Assembly: GCF_902705875.1 (NCBI RefSeq)
Contig: NZ_CACSIK010000003.1
Location: 88,907-152,906, forward strand
Direction: 5' to 3'
DNA length: 64,000 bases
From: Zhongshania aliphaticivorans
Lineage (GTDB): Bacteria; Pseudomonadota; Gammaproteobacteria; Pseudomonadales; Spongiibacteraceae
The notes under the pieces are model-generated. The model did not search any database and was not told where the DNA came from. It saw only the letters and a list, made by a program, of their open reading frames with translations. Position 1 is the stretch's first letter. The number at the start of each line of letters is the position of its first letter. Position numbers and translations under genes: made by a program. Below are positions 16,189 to 26,399 of this stretch, in pieces.

Positions 16189-19100
16189 CGTTTAACGCTG
16201 CCTCATTCGTAGCTTGGACCAGTAATCGCGCCAGCTTCTCAAAATCAAATTCTCTCAAGTACTCTTCGGCCTCATCAACAAACCCCTCGCATTCAGGAGC
16301 CCGGCTACGTATTTGTTGCAGTAACTCACGAAGCGAGGTTACATCACCAACATCAACAGCGGCGCTCAAATCCTGTAAATCCTGTTCTTTAGGCAAGATA
16401 AAATTGCTTAATGGGGCCGCCTTAGAAACAACAGCCTGATGCGTATTTTCACCCTGTTGAGAAGGTAGGTCACAGGTCTCTGCCACGACTTTTAGTAAAT
16501 CGCCAATACTGATTGGTTTTGGCAAAAAGCCGTCGCAACCAACCTGTACGGCTTCTTCCATCATATCCTCATCTGTTGTCGCAGATGCCATAATAATGGC
16601 GACATCGCTCATCCCCATTTCTTGTTTAATCACCCGAGTTGCTTCCATGCCGTCCATACCCGGCATGCGTAAATCCATTAAAACTAATTGCGCAGGTCGC
16701 TGTTTTAAATGTGCTATTACCTCTAAGCCATTCACTGCTTCTCGCACATCGGTAGTCACATCCTCAAGCATACTCAGTAATAAATGACGATTCACTGCAA
16801 CATCATCGGCAACAATAATCGCTGGGTTCTGGCCAACCCCGCTCACCAGTTCAGCAACCGCAGGCTCTTGCACCTCTTCCATCAGCTCGCCAGCTATTGA
16901 ATCGACTTCCACGTCTAGTAAGGGCACATCAAAATAGAAGCAAGCACCTTGTCCAAACTCACTACTAACATTCAAGCTTCCACCCATAGCCTCAACTAAA
17001 CGGCGACAAATAGATAAGCCCAGCCCAGTACCTTTGCCATCTTGTGGATTAACCTGGCGGAAGGGCTCAAAGACATCACGCAACTTTTCTTGAGGAATGC
17101 CCATGCCGCTATCGGTAACGGAAAACATAAGTTGCTTGGTTTCAAGATTGGCATGTAGTTTTAATACCACACTGCCCACACTGGTAAATTTCACTGCATT
17201 ATCGAGAAGATTAACCAAGACCTGACGCAACTTCACTTCATCAATTTGCACTTCGTCAGGTAAATCTGACGCTCGCTCAACAAGGAATTCTAGGCCCTTG
17301 GACTTTGCCCTGTGGGCAACAATATCACTAACATTTGACACAATATCGTCAAGTTTATTAGGACGACTAACAATATCTATATTGCCACTTTCAATCTTGG
17401 CCAAATCCAATACGTCATTGATCAGAGTCAATAAATGCTTGCCGCAACTCTCTATCGCTCGTAAATATTCTTGGCTACCGGTGGGGATGCCTTTATCGCG
17501 CTGTAATAGTTGCGCATATCCAAGCACACCATTTAATGGCGTGCGAAGCTCATGGCTAACACTGGACAGAAATTGGCTTTTTGCATGTAAGGCATCTTCC
17601 GCCGCGATACGCGCATTCACCAGCTCCTGCTCAATACGCTTGCGCTCAGTAACATCTGTCATGATACCCATGGCGCGTATTGGCTTGTCATTCTGGTCAT
17701 TTTCGACAACATCGCCACGGCTGTATATCCAGCGGAAATTGCCTGCCCTGTCCTTCACCCGAAACTCGACACTATTGCCGGTGGCCAAGCCAAGCCAGCT
17801 ATCTACGGCAGAGGCAATAATCTGCATATCATCGCCGTGCGCAATTTCCTTAAATGCACCAACGGGATAAGGCTTAGCGGGAGCATGGTAGCCAAGCATT
17901 CTAAAAAAGCTCTCGCCCACGGTCACTAAGCCCGTTTGCAAATCCAAATCCCAGAGATGGTTTTGAGCCGCATCCAACGCTAACTGAAAGCGTCGCTCAC
18001 TAAGCTTTAAAGCGCGTTCAGTCTCGGTACGCTTTTCCACCATAAAGTTGGCGTCTTCCGCTAAGCGCTGAAACTCGGCAAAGGGCAGACGCTCAATATT
18101 AATGGCGGTTGAACGCTTACTCGCATCGGCAAAGAATTGCTGAAAGATATGAAAACCACCGGCACTTCGTCTCGCCAACCAGCGTGCTGCGATGGTCGAA
18201 AATATCATTAATACAAAAGCGATAACCACAATAAAGCGGACATGCTCTTTGACACGCTCTTGCAGTGCGGCACGCTCGTCGCCTAATTTGACATTAAGCT
18301 CATCGAGAAACACCCCAGACCCGATGACCCAGCCCCAAGGTTCAAAGCGACGAATATAGGAGATCACCGGCTTTTTCTGGCCATCGCGATCCAGCCAACT
18401 TAATTCGGTAAACAGGCTGTGATCTTCACCACCCACTCTGGCGCTTACCCCAACAATATCTGGCATCAGCAGGCCAACATTACTAGGGTCGTAGGCATTC
18501 ACTAATTGTCGACCATCTTTATCAACAACAAATAAAATAGAGTTATCGGGATCAATGGGAACGGCTGCGATTCGTTCGATAACCTCTCGTTTAAGCCGAT
18601 TCAACTCATCGCTTAAATAAATACTGGCACCAATATAAATATTCAGCGGCTTATAATAATAAACAAAACTGAAATTGCGCTCAGTGGCAATACGGCTGTC
18701 CGGATCCGTAAAACGGTATTCGACAAAATCGTATTTTTTATCTTGTAAAGCTGATGCGATCTGTGACGAAAAGGCGTTGACAGTCGCATCATCAGTCATT
18801 CTTTTGTCAGCAGTAGGGTTCATTGGCGGCAGTAATGCTCGACCATTCTCGTCAAATAGAAAGAAAAAGCCTTTATTATTTAAAAATCGCAGCGATCCCA
18901 TGGTTGCGCGCAAGCGGGTAAGGCGCTCAGCGTTACTCTCACCGACAAATTCCTTGCGGGTATCCTCTATCAAGGAGATACCTACAGCGACCTGCTGGCG
19001 TAAGTCGTTATAGAGCTGACGATTGAGCTGAGTATGTTTAAAATCTAAATATTCAACGGCTTTGGCCACTTCACGACGCAGTAATTCACGCCGCGATTCG

Positions 19101-19255
19101 ACGTAACTATCCCGCCACGCCTCACTTTGCTGCGTGTAACGCTCATATTCTTTAGCAATCCAGATATAGCCGAATATCGCCAAAGGAATCGCCGATAATG
19201 CGACTAGGCTCAGGAGATATATCTGTACTAAACTGCGCTTAGTTCGCATGCGCAA
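16181..19255 (-). CDS. Cache/PAS hybrid sensor histidine kinase
   Basis: A 1024-residue membrane sensor. Helix at about 8-28, a large periplasmic region with two Cache-like modules (FFFLFDENGRALLP and FVVDKDGRQLVNAYDP are the core strands), helix at about 340-360, PAS domain (about 415-540), HisKA with SHELRTPLNGVLGYAQLL, ATPase (N box LVNLLDNAVKF), then a receiver with phospho-Asp in LVLMDLRMPGMDG. A helical C-terminal tail of about 75 residues could be a degenerate phosphotransfer domain but lacks a clear His motif. It starts the operon that includes the 503-residue kinase and is divergent from the FixJ-type regulator. Cache domains usually sense organic acids or amines; ligand unknown. Confidence 0.9.
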   Translation of the reverse strand: MRMRTKRSLVQIYLLSLVALSAIPLAIFGYIWIAKEYERYTQQSEAWRDSYVESRRELLRREVAKAVEYLDFKHTQLNRQLYNDLRQQVAVGISLIEDTRKEFVGESNAERLTRLRATMGSLRFLNNKGFFFLFDENGRALLPPMNPTADKRMTDDATVNAFSSQIASALQDKKYDFVEYRFTDPDSRIATERNFSFVYYYKPLNIYIGASIYLSDELNRLKREVIERIAAVPIDPDNSILFVVDKDGRQLVNAYDPSNVGLLMPDIVGVSARVGGEDHSLFTELSWLDRDGQKKPVISYIRRFEPWGWVIGSGVFLDELNVKLGDERAALQERVKEHVRFIVVIAFVLMIFSTIAARWLARRSAGGFHIFQQFFADASKRSTAINIERLPFAEFQRLAEDANFMVEKRTETERALKLSERRFQLALDAAQNHLWDLDLQTGLVTVGESFFRMLGYHAPAKPYPVGAFKEIAHGDDMQIIASAVDSWLGLATGNSVEFRVKDRAGNFRWIYSRGDVVENDQNDKPIRAMGIMTDVTERKRIEQELVNARIAAEDALHAKSQFLSSVSHELRTPLNGVLGYAQLLQRDKGIPTGSQEYLRAIESCGKHLLTLINDVLDLAKIESGNIDIVSRPNKLDDIVSNVSDIVAHRAKSKGLEFLVERASDLPDEVQIDEVKLRQVLVNLLDNAVKFTSVGSVVLKLHANLETKQLMFSVTDSGMGIPQEKLRDVFEPFRQVNPQDGKGTGLGLSICRRLVEAMGGSLNVSSEFGQGACFYFDVPLLDVEVDSIAGELMEEVQEPAVAELVSGVGQNPAIIVADDVAVNRHLLLSMLEDVTTDVREAVNGLEVIAHLKQRPAQLVLMDLRMPGMDGMEATRVIKQEMGMSDVAIIMASATTDEDMMEEAVQVGCDGFLPKPISIGDLLKVVAETCDLPSQQGENTHQAVVSKAAPLSNFILPKEQDLQDLSAAVDVGDVTSLRELLQQIRSRAPECEGFVDEAEEYLREFDFEKLARLLVQATNEAALNDV

Positions 19256-19432
19256 CCCTTATTGTGTTTAGCAATCGCGATGTCGCGTTGCAGCTTAATA
19301 GGCGAAAGCTTATCCAGTCTTGACGCTTATCGCCAGTATCTATCAATTAAATCATAGATTAGACGTGCCAATAACGTGTATTTTCATGGTAGCCTAATCA
19401 CATCCACAAACGGTAATGGCAAGGACGTAACA

Positions 19433-20050
19433 ATGACTACAGAAGCGACGGTGTATCTCGTTGAAGATGACGAAGCCGTACGAGACTCTCTGCAAATGGT
19501 ATTAGAGTCAGTTGGCCACAAAGTAGCCAGCTATTCACGAGCCGATTCATTCTTAGAAGAATACTCGCCAGAGATGGCTGGATGCATGGTCTTAGACATT
19601 CGCATGCCAGGTATGAACGGCATGGAGCTTCAGCGCCAACTCAATACCCGTAATTCTATTTTGCCGATTATCTTTGTTACCGGTCACGGTGATGTCCCCA
19701 TGGCGGTAGATGCCATGCAGCGTGGCGCCGTAGATTTTGTGCAAAAGCCCTACCGTGAAGAAGAGCTATTGGGGAAAATCCAACAAGCCATCGCGGCTGA
19801 TGCAGAAAATCGCGCAGACTTAGAAGAAAAACATAAAATTCGCGGCAAGCTCACCGAGCTTACACCCCGCGAGAGCCAAGTCATGGAGCTAATGATAGAA
19901 GGCAAGGCGAACAAGGTTATTGCCTACGACTTGGATATTAGCCAAAGAACTGTAGAAATTCACCGCGCCCGCGTTATGGAAAAAATGGGCGTACGCTCAT
20001 TGGCACATTTGGTTCGCATGGTGATGGCAGCCCAAGACACTAGCAACTAG
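19433..20050 (+). CDS. FixJ/NarL-family response regulator
   Basis: A 205-residue protein from ATG 19433, chosen over the in-frame upstream codon at 19376 because AAGGA lies 7 nt before it and the protein then opens directly on the receiver. The receiver has VYLVEDDEAVRDSL, phospho-Asp in MVLDIRMPGMNG, and KP in VQKPYREEE. A LuxR-type helix-turn-helix follows (LTPRESQVMELMIEGKANK, ISQRTVEIHRARVMEKMG). This is the FixJ/TodT pattern. Divergent from the two-kinase operon, it is probably the output regulator of that pathway. Confidence 0.9.
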   Translation: MTTEATVYLVEDDEAVRDSLQMVLESVGHKVASYSRADSFLEEYSPEMAGCMVLDIRMPGMNGMELQRQLNTRNSILPIIFVTGHGDVPMAVDAMQRGAVDFVQKPYREEELLGKIQQAIAADAENRADLEEKHKIRGKLTELTPRESQVMELMIEGKANKVIAYDLDISQRTVEIHRARVMEKMGVRSLAHLVRMVMAAQDTSN

Positions 20051-20060
20051 CAAGCTACAA

Positions 20061-20390
20061 CTAAGAAGATTGACTGCCCAGCAAGGCATCCACCGTCTGC
20101 AGGGCAGTTATCAATCCTTTTATAGGTAGCTGCATTCCGCGAAAAGATTCTTCTGCCATGGGCGCAATGCCACTGGCATTAGGTAATGGCTGTTTCTGAT
20201 CAATTAAAAACTGCATTCTGGGAATAAAGATAAACTGCAGCCACTGGCTAAAGGTGAGTGTGTCTACCGCAAAAGGCTGCTCACTTCTCAAAGCTTCTGG
20301 CGGCGGCGCCTGTAAATCCCAGCAACCTATACTGCGCAGCTCCGCCTCAATATCCATTAACACTGCCGCCACTTTGTACGTCTTATTCAT
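20061..20390 (-). CDS. yqcC: YqcC family protein
   Basis: A 109-residue small soluble protein recognisable as YqcC (DUF446) by LRSIGCWDLQAPPPEAL near the N-terminus and FIPRMQFLIDQKQPLP in the middle. In many gammaproteobacteria yqcC lies by truC and other RNA-modification genes; here its neighbour is dinG, 31 nt upstream in the direction of transcription. Function unknown. It converges with the FixJ-type regulator, 10 nt away. Confidence 0.85.
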   Translation of the reverse strand: MNKTYKVAAVLMDIEAELRSIGCWDLQAPPPEALRSEQPFAVDTLTFSQWLQFIFIPRMQFLIDQKQPLPNASGIAPMAEESFRGMQLPIKGLITALQTVDALLGSQSS

Positions 20391-20421
20391 AGGTCTATCC
20401 AGATTTTCTTTGCCTAGGGCC

Positions 20422-22545
20422 CTACTCTAATATTTGTCGATAAGGCGGCATTGATGCCAACATTTTTCGACCGTAGTGACGGGTGACTATACGCCTATCC
20501 AATATTGTAATTCGGCCGGTGTCAGATTCACTCCGAAGTAAACGGCCACTTGCCTGTATCAATTTAACCGCCGCGTCCGGCACCGTAATATCCATAAACG
20601 GGTTGCCATTATTGCGGCTAATCCACTCCGCCAAGGCCTCTTCTACAGGGTCTTCAGGCACCGCGAAGGGGATTTTTGCGATCAGAACATGCGAGCAATA
20701 TTTGCCCGGCAAATCCACACCTTCGGCAAAGCTTGCCAAACCAAATATGACACTACCCTTCCCCTCATCCAATCGCTTTCGATGCTGAGTCAGTATCTCA
20801 TGCTTGGGTAGGTCATCCTGCGCGAGAATCCGTCCCTGCCATTGCGCAGGCATATTGTCTCGCACTGCACGCAACTGCTTACGAGACGAAAACAACACTA
20901 AATTTCCCGCATCGGGCGACATAAGCTCTGGCAGCATTTCAATTAATGCCGCTGTATGCCCCTCTGCATCACCGGCATCACAGGGCATCGCGGGCACATA
21001 TAGCTCACCGGCTTCCGCATGCTGAAAAGGGCTGGGCACCACCTCAAAGCTAGCATCACTGTCGAGACCGGCGCGCATACTAAACCGTTTAAAACTTCCC
21101 AGCGCGGTGAGGGTTGCCGATGTCAGCACCGCACCATAGCATCTTGACCACAATGCGCTTTTTAGGGCGTGGGCAGCAAGAATCGGGCTAGCGTTTAACT
21201 CAATATCAAACAAGCCCTGCCCCGACTCTGTCAGCGCCACCCAACGCGCGTTGGGAGGCCGTTCTTTTGAGACATCACTGGCATAGGACCGCCACAGCAC
21301 GCAGGCACTCTCAGCCCTAAAGCGCGCCGAAGACACCGTTGCCAGCCACTGCTCTGTCACTTCACGGCTCGCCATCAGTTGATTGCCGTCTAAATCGTCC
21401 TGAAAGGTATCAATCAGGCGCTCAGACTGCTGAATAATACCGTTAAACCCTTCTGCCATTCCCCTAGCGTGGGCAGCTAACTCTGCTGGCACCACCCCAT
21501 CCGGAAAGCGCACACTCTTGCCTCCCTGTCGATCTTCAGCGTTTTCAAGCAAACTTTCGAGTATCGGCCGCAGTGGCACCAAACCCCGCCGCACGGCGAT
21601 TAATTGGGTTAATAAACTTTCTAACTGTAATCGCGCACTCACATCCATTGCCGGCACGGCGATCATCGCATTTATTGCCCGCTCAATTTGCTCCAACCAA
21701 CGTTCAGTGGCTGCCAGACGGAAATTGGCGCTGAAATGGTTTATGACTTTATCAGGAAGGTGGTGGGCTTCATCGAAGATATAAATACACTCTTCTGGTG
21801 GCGGCAATATAGCGCCGCCTCCCAAGGCGAGATCAGCCAATACCAAATCGTGATTTGCCACTATCACGTCCGCCTGAGTTAAGGACTCTCTGGCCTTAAA
21901 AAAACTACATTGCTTTACATGACTACAGCGGCGGCCAGTACACTGTGCATGATCCGTAGTCACCCGCGTCCATTTATCATCGGCAATAACGGTATCCCAA
22001 TCGTCGCGATCACCGGCCCATTTACCCACGGCCATTTTCTGCGCAAAATCGGTATACAGGGATAAGCTGTCTGCGTCTGGCGCAGCCATATGTTCATCCA
22101 CATATAATGGCAATACTTTAGCATCGGCCCCTGACAGCAGCTGGTCTAACTTTGACAGGCAGATATAACGTCGCCGCCCCTTAGACAAACTCACCGTAAA
22201 TTGCAGACCACTATTGGTAAGAATATCAGGAAGGTCGCGATAGATAATTTGTTCTTGAAGCGCCACCGTTGCCGTTGATATTACCAAGGTCTTATTTGTT
22301 TGCTGGGCCACTGGAATAGCTGCAACTGCATAAGCCAAAGTTTTACCTGTGCCCGTGCCAGCCTCAACCACACAAAGATGATCGCCACCGCCACGCTGAA
22401 ACTCTTGATTGCGTTTGATGCCGCCCAAGACCCTAGCGATATGCGCAATCATTAACCGCTGCCCATAGCGCGGGCGCAGCTTTTTAACATCTAAAAATTG
22501 TCTATACGCGTCTTGAATCGCCTTTTTCAGTGCATCAGTGAGCAC
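20422..22545 (-). CDS. dinG: ATP-dependent DNA helicase DinG
   Basis: A 707-residue XPD-like helicase. Walker A AGTGTGKTLAYA (about residue 65), DEAH box DEAHH, and C-terminal motifs including GLASFAEGVDLPG and QASGRLLRSESDTG are present. The iron-sulfur cysteines are visible as CTGRRCSHVKQC, with C-x4-C-x5-C spacing equal to that of E. coli DinG, and an earlier Cys in RYICLS. DinG unwinds DNA and resolves R-loops 5' to 3'. The length agrees with the family. The gene starts immediately after the stop of the acyltransferase gene, on the same strand, so the two are co-transcribed. Confidence 0.93.
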   Translation of the reverse strand: MLTDALKKAIQDAYRQFLDVKKLRPRYGQRLMIAHIARVLGGIKRNQEFQRGGGDHLCVVEAGTGTGKTLAYAVAAIPVAQQTNKTLVISTATVALQEQIIYRDLPDILTNSGLQFTVSLSKGRRRYICLSKLDQLLSGADAKVLPLYVDEHMAAPDADSLSLYTDFAQKMAVGKWAGDRDDWDTVIADDKWTRVTTDHAQCTGRRCSHVKQCSFFKARESLTQADVIVANHDLVLADLALGGGAILPPPEECIYIFDEAHHLPDKVINHFSANFRLAATERWLEQIERAINAMIAVPAMDVSARLQLESLLTQLIAVRRGLVPLRPILESLLENAEDRQGGKSVRFPDGVVPAELAAHARGMAEGFNGIIQQSERLIDTFQDDLDGNQLMASREVTEQWLATVSSARFRAESACVLWRSYASDVSKERPPNARWVALTESGQGLFDIELNASPILAAHALKSALWSRCYGAVLTSATLTALGSFKRFSMRAGLDSDASFEVVPSPFQHAEAGELYVPAMPCDAGDAEGHTAALIEMLPELMSPDAGNLVLFSSRKQLRAVRDNMPAQWQGRILAQDDLPKHEILTQHRKRLDEGKGSVIFGLASFAEGVDLPGKYCSHVLIAKIPFAVPEDPVEEALAEWISRNNGNPFMDITVPDAAVKLIQASGRLLRSESDTGRITILDRRIVTRHYGRKMLASMPPYRQILE

Positions 22546-23715
22546 TTATATCGCCTCTTCAACGACCCGCAGATCCCGACTACGCAACTGATTACACACG
22601 GGATTAGCATATATTTGCATCGCCTTGATGCGGAATTCTTGAGGTATTTGAGCAAACCGTTGCTCAAAATTTAGCCTGTCCTGCTCGGTAATCTCCGGCA
22701 CGGTTAATTCCTGCCACCGGTCATCATTGTATAAACTCGTATAAGCCAAAACATTGCTTGCATGCAGGTAGTATTGATCAATGATGGCATCATCAAGCTT
22801 TGCCGCCACCATCGCAGCATCTGAAAACTCTCCGCTTAAAGGCGCACCAAAGGTGACATGCACATCGCCTTTATTGCCCAAAATCCCCACCGCAATGCTT
22901 TTCAAGTCTTCGTGTTCGGCTTTGAGATAAGCACCATCGCGTTCAACATGCACCAGCTCTTGGGCTTTGGCCGCATCTAAGGGATCCCACTCATAGGAAA
23001 TCGACACCGGCACAATATTCAACTTATTGATGTAATCAGAAAAACTTTCATCGGGTTTCTTCTGAGCCATGCCGATCATTTTTATTATTGCAGCTTCGGT
23101 AGCATCGTTACCGTCTTTCGCCCGCCCCTCACGCTGAGCAATCCAAATTGAACTGCGCTCTTCCAGCAGGGAAAATCGAATATAGCTCGACAGCTGCTTA
23201 AATGCTGCCAACATCTGCCGAGGACCCCGCGCAGAACGACGCACAATAAAGCTTTTGTTAAGACGCATAAGATCTGCGGCAAAGGGTTTGGATAACAAGT
23301 TGTCGCCAATGGCAATGCGCACAGTATCTCGATCTTGATGGTACAAGGCGTAATTTACAAATGCGGGATCAAGGGCAATATCACGGTGATTACTGATAAA
23401 TAAATACGGAGAATCGGCAGCCAACTCATCCAGCCCAAGAACGTTGAAACTGCAGGTGTGATCTTCAATCATCGCGTCCATATAACGCTTGATAACAATC
23501 TGAAAATCCCCCACGCTGCTAATACCGTTAAGCTCTCGGCCCAAATACCAGCGAACGAATGGACGAACCAACCATGGCAGATAGCGATTGAGCTTAGGAA
23601 GGCGCAGATTCGCGACCACATTTAGCAGTTCTGGATCAACCAGTAACTTAGCTAAAACCGGCGCAACTTCGTCGTCGTGGTACGGCCGGATATCAGCAAA
23701 GTCATCCATCGGCAT
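22546..23715 (-). CDS. 1-acylglycerol-3-phosphate acyltransferase-like protein
   Basis: A 389-residue protein with the PlsC-type acyltransferase core. The catalytic block appears as ISNHRDIALDPAF (H-x4-D), followed by SFIVRRSARGPRQ and WIAQREGRAKDG, corresponding to the substrate-binding FxxR and EGxR-like boxes. It is longer than plain PlsC (about 250) and lacks an evident membrane anchor. It probably acylates a lysophospholipid or related acceptor at the membrane surface. It is directly followed by dinG without a gap; across a 292-bp region it is divergent from the patatin/lipase/PlsB group, giving a lipid-metabolism neighbourhood. Confidence 0.8.
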   Translation of the reverse strand: MPMDDFADIRPYHDDEVAPVLAKLLVDPELLNVVANLRLPKLNRYLPWLVRPFVRWYLGRELNGISSVGDFQIVIKRYMDAMIEDHTCSFNVLGLDELAADSPYLFISNHRDIALDPAFVNYALYHQDRDTVRIAIGDNLLSKPFAADLMRLNKSFIVRRSARGPRQMLAAFKQLSSYIRFSLLEERSSIWIAQREGRAKDGNDATEAAIIKMIGMAQKKPDESFSDYINKLNIVPVSISYEWDPLDAAKAQELVHVERDGAYLKAEHEDLKSIAVGILGNKGDVHVTFGAPLSGEFSDAAMVAAKLDDAIIDQYYLHASNVLAYTSLYNDDRWQELTVPEITEQDRLNFEQRFAQIPQEFRIKAMQIYANPVCNQLRSRDLRVVEEAI

Positions 23716-24007
23716 ATGCTCTCAACAAGATAAAGGGGCGTACAATAAAGGATTCACTGGCAATCGTCATCTGCCAAGCACTAACACCGGCACAAAAAGT
23801 GCAATCTAAATAGGGTTAACTAACAGGCCACGCCAGCTAAAATAGTGGTGCCTTATGATTCTGATTAAGGCCAAAATCACCCAGATATTGTTATTCAACG
23901 CGGTAGCGTTAACAATATCAGCAAGAAGCCTCGGCGCGACAAGGTTTCATATTTAGATGCCTTCACAATTGAGCTGCGCGCCAGCCAGTAATCAGAGCGA
24001 GTAAGCA

Positions 24008-25471
24008 ATGTCTCGACGAAAAGATGTAATCGAACAAGAGTTGGCCAACGCCGAGAGCTACGACCAGTGGAAAGCTGCAGCAATACGCAGTGACGAGAAA
24101 CGGGGCTTAGACTACTGGAAAAGTGTCGACCGCAGTGGTTTATACGATTTCAAATCCATCCGCCTACGCTTAGACCGACTTCGATCACTTCGCGCTAGCG
24201 GAGACAATCAAGGCCTTTTATTTTCCCTAAACGAAGGCATTCACGGCAATATGGGCGGAATGGGGAGCGCCAATCTCTACAAAAAAGCGCGCTTTGGAAC
24301 AAAACAGCTCATTGTTGAATATATAGAAGAAATAGGTTCAGCACTGCTACACCTTGCCAGCGATAAAGCCGAAGACATTCCACTAGAAGAACGCTTCGAG
24401 TTTTTTCAGCGCGCCAGTCATTGCTTTGGTCGCTCGGCATTAATGCTAAGCGGTTCTGGCACACTGCTTTATTTCCACCTCGGCGTCGTAAAAGCCTTAT
24501 GGGAACAACAGCTACTCCCTCCCATTCTGTCAGGCTCTAGCGGTGGAGCATTAATCTCTGCGCTGGTTGGCACCCATACTCGCGCTGACCTCGCTAAAAT
24601 ATTTGCCCCCGAGTATATCCGCATAGAAGTTGAGCGAGATGCAGGCTTATTCTCTGGCTTTAATATATTCAAACCCAATGTCATACCGCAAAAAGTCGTT
24701 GAAGAGCTTCACGAACGCCTAATACCCGACCTCACCTTTCAGGAAGCTTATGAGCTCACAGGGCTACAAATTAATGTCTCGGTAGCACCGGCCGAAAAAC
24801 ACCAAACATCTCGATTACTCAACGCGGTTGCCTCACCCAACGTCTTGATTCGTGAAGCGGTAAAGGCGTCTTGCGCTTTCCCTGGCGCCTTTCCCCCGGT
24901 CACCCTAGCTGCCAAAAATCAGCGTGGCGAACGCCAACCGTATCTGGCTTCTCGCAAATGGATTGACGGCTCAGTGAGTAACGATATGCCCATCAAACGC
25001 GTGGCGCGTTTATATGGCGTTAATCACTTTATTGTCAGCCAAACCAACCCCATTGCCCTGCCCTTTATTTCTGAATCTAAAGACCAGCAAGGCTGGGGCA
25101 TTATCAAACACGCGATGCGCAACACAACCCGCGAATGGCTATTAGCAGGCACCAAACTCATCGCCAAGCCTGTTGGCCTCAACCCCAGCCTTAGTAAAGT
25201 TGTTAACATGACGAGCTCGGTGCTTGCCCAAACCTATACCGGCGACATCAATATTTTGCCGCCACGTCGCCTCCACAATCCCATGGGTTTACTCTCTGAG
25301 CGCTCTACCGAAGAAATCATGCAGATGATTAAAGACGGTGAGCGCGCATGCTGGCCCCACATAGAAACAATTCGCCTACAAACTAGCGTTAGTCACGTCC
25401 TTGATCGTATATTAAGAGACATGGAGCTACGCCTGATTAACGACTCAAAACAAACCCGAAGAAAATCGTAA
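24008..25471 (+). CDS. DUF3336/patatin-like phospholipase
   Basis: A 487-residue protein. The N-terminal half (about 1-135) is the DUF3336 region found before patatin domains in yeast Tgl-type and bacterial lipases (LDYWKSVDRSGLYDFKSIRLRL). The patatin core has the oxyanion LSGSGTLLYFHLGVV, nucleophile GSSGG (about 178-182) and catalytic Asp in DGSVSNDMP. No signal peptide. It hydrolyses acyl-glycerol or phospholipid esters in the family. It is followed after 13 nt by an alpha/beta hydrolase and then PlsB, all same strand, implying a lipid turnover operon. Confidence 0.88.
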   Translation: MSRRKDVIEQELANAESYDQWKAAAIRSDEKRGLDYWKSVDRSGLYDFKSIRLRLDRLRSLRASGDNQGLLFSLNEGIHGNMGGMGSANLYKKARFGTKQLIVEYIEEIGSALLHLASDKAEDIPLEERFEFFQRASHCFGRSALMLSGSGTLLYFHLGVVKALWEQQLLPPILSGSSGGALISALVGTHTRADLAKIFAPEYIRIEVERDAGLFSGFNIFKPNVIPQKVVEELHERLIPDLTFQEAYELTGLQINVSVAPAEKHQTSRLLNAVASPNVLIREAVKASCAFPGAFPPVTLAAKNQRGERQPYLASRKWIDGSVSNDMPIKRVARLYGVNHFIVSQTNPIALPFISESKDQQGWGIIKHAMRNTTREWLLAGTKLIAKPVGLNPSLSKVVNMTSSVLAQTYTGDINILPPRRLHNPMGLLSERSTEEIMQMIKDGERACWPHIETIRLQTSVSHVLDRILRDMELRLINDSKQTRRKS

Positions 25472-25484
25472 CGGAAGCAATGCA

Positions 25485-26318
25485 ATGACTCACCAGCAAA
25501 GTACCTTTAGCAGCCGCTCAGGATGCCGAATATATACACAAAACTGGCAACCGGTAGGCACGCCAAAAGGCGTATTAATTCTGGTACATGGACTGGCCGA
25601 ACACAGCAACCGCTACGTGGGCATTGCCCAATTCTTCACCCAACAAGGCTACGCAGTTTATGCTTTAGATCACGAGGGGCACGGCCACTCTCAAGGCCTT
25701 CGCGGCTATATCAATCATTTCGATGATTTTCTAGACACGCTAAATCAATATTGCGATGACGTGGCTAAATTGCACCCAGACCAAAAACTATTTTTAATCG
25801 GCCACAGCATGGGCGGCGTCATTGCCACCGCCTACCTTTTGCAACACCAACAAAAAATAGCTGGCTGTATATTATCTGGTGCAGCCTTATCGGCCAGCGA
25901 ATTACTTAACCCCGTCACAAAAATAGTACTTCGCGTCCTTTCCGCGCTATTCCCCAAACTTCCCATGCTGCAATTAGAAGCCAATGACGTCTGCCATGAT
26001 CCCGAGGTTGTTGAAGCTTATCGCAATGATCCACGGGTATTCACTGGCAAAATCAGGGCGCGACTGGTGAATGAAATTTTACGCACGGGCGATCACGCCC
26101 TAAAAAATGCTGCCGACATCACCATCCCTATGCTCATCCTTCACGGCGGCGATGACAAAATGGCACCACCCAGCGGCTCCGAAAAACTCTATGCTGGAAT
26201 TTCATCCAAGGATAAAACGCTTACTATTTACCCCGGCCTCTACCATGAAATTTTTCTTGAGCCTCAAAAACTTGAAATTTATGCAGAAATACATGAGTGG
26301 TTGGAACAAAAATTGTAA
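25485..26318 (+). CDS. Alpha/beta hydrolase, monoacylglycerol-lipase-like
   Basis: A 277-residue serine hydrolase of the Hydrolase_4 type. The oxyanion segment VHGLAEHSNRY, nucleophile elbow GHSMGG (about residue 107), Asp in LHGGDDKMAPP and His in YPGLYHEIFLEPQ form a full triad. DHEGHGHSQGLRGYI is the strand-4 signature of monoacylglycerol lipases. It probably releases fatty acid from monoacylglycerol or lysolipid. Located between the patatin (13 nt upstream) and plsB. Confidence 0.88.
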   Translation: MTHQQSTFSSRSGCRIYTQNWQPVGTPKGVLILVHGLAEHSNRYVGIAQFFTQQGYAVYALDHEGHGHSQGLRGYINHFDDFLDTLNQYCDDVAKLHPDQKLFLIGHSMGGVIATAYLLQHQQKIAGCILSGAALSASELLNPVTKIVLRVLSALFPKLPMLQLEANDVCHDPEVVEAYRNDPRVFTGKIRARLVNEILRTGDHALKNAADITIPMLILHGGDDKMAPPSGSEKLYAGISSKDKTLTIYPGLYHEIFLEPQKLEIYAEIHEWLEQKL

Positions 26319-26399
26319 TTGCAAATCGGTAATAGAAGGACCGAACACAAATAAGCGCCAATAAAATCAAAAGTGGCTCAGCACTCAAGGAATAGCACC

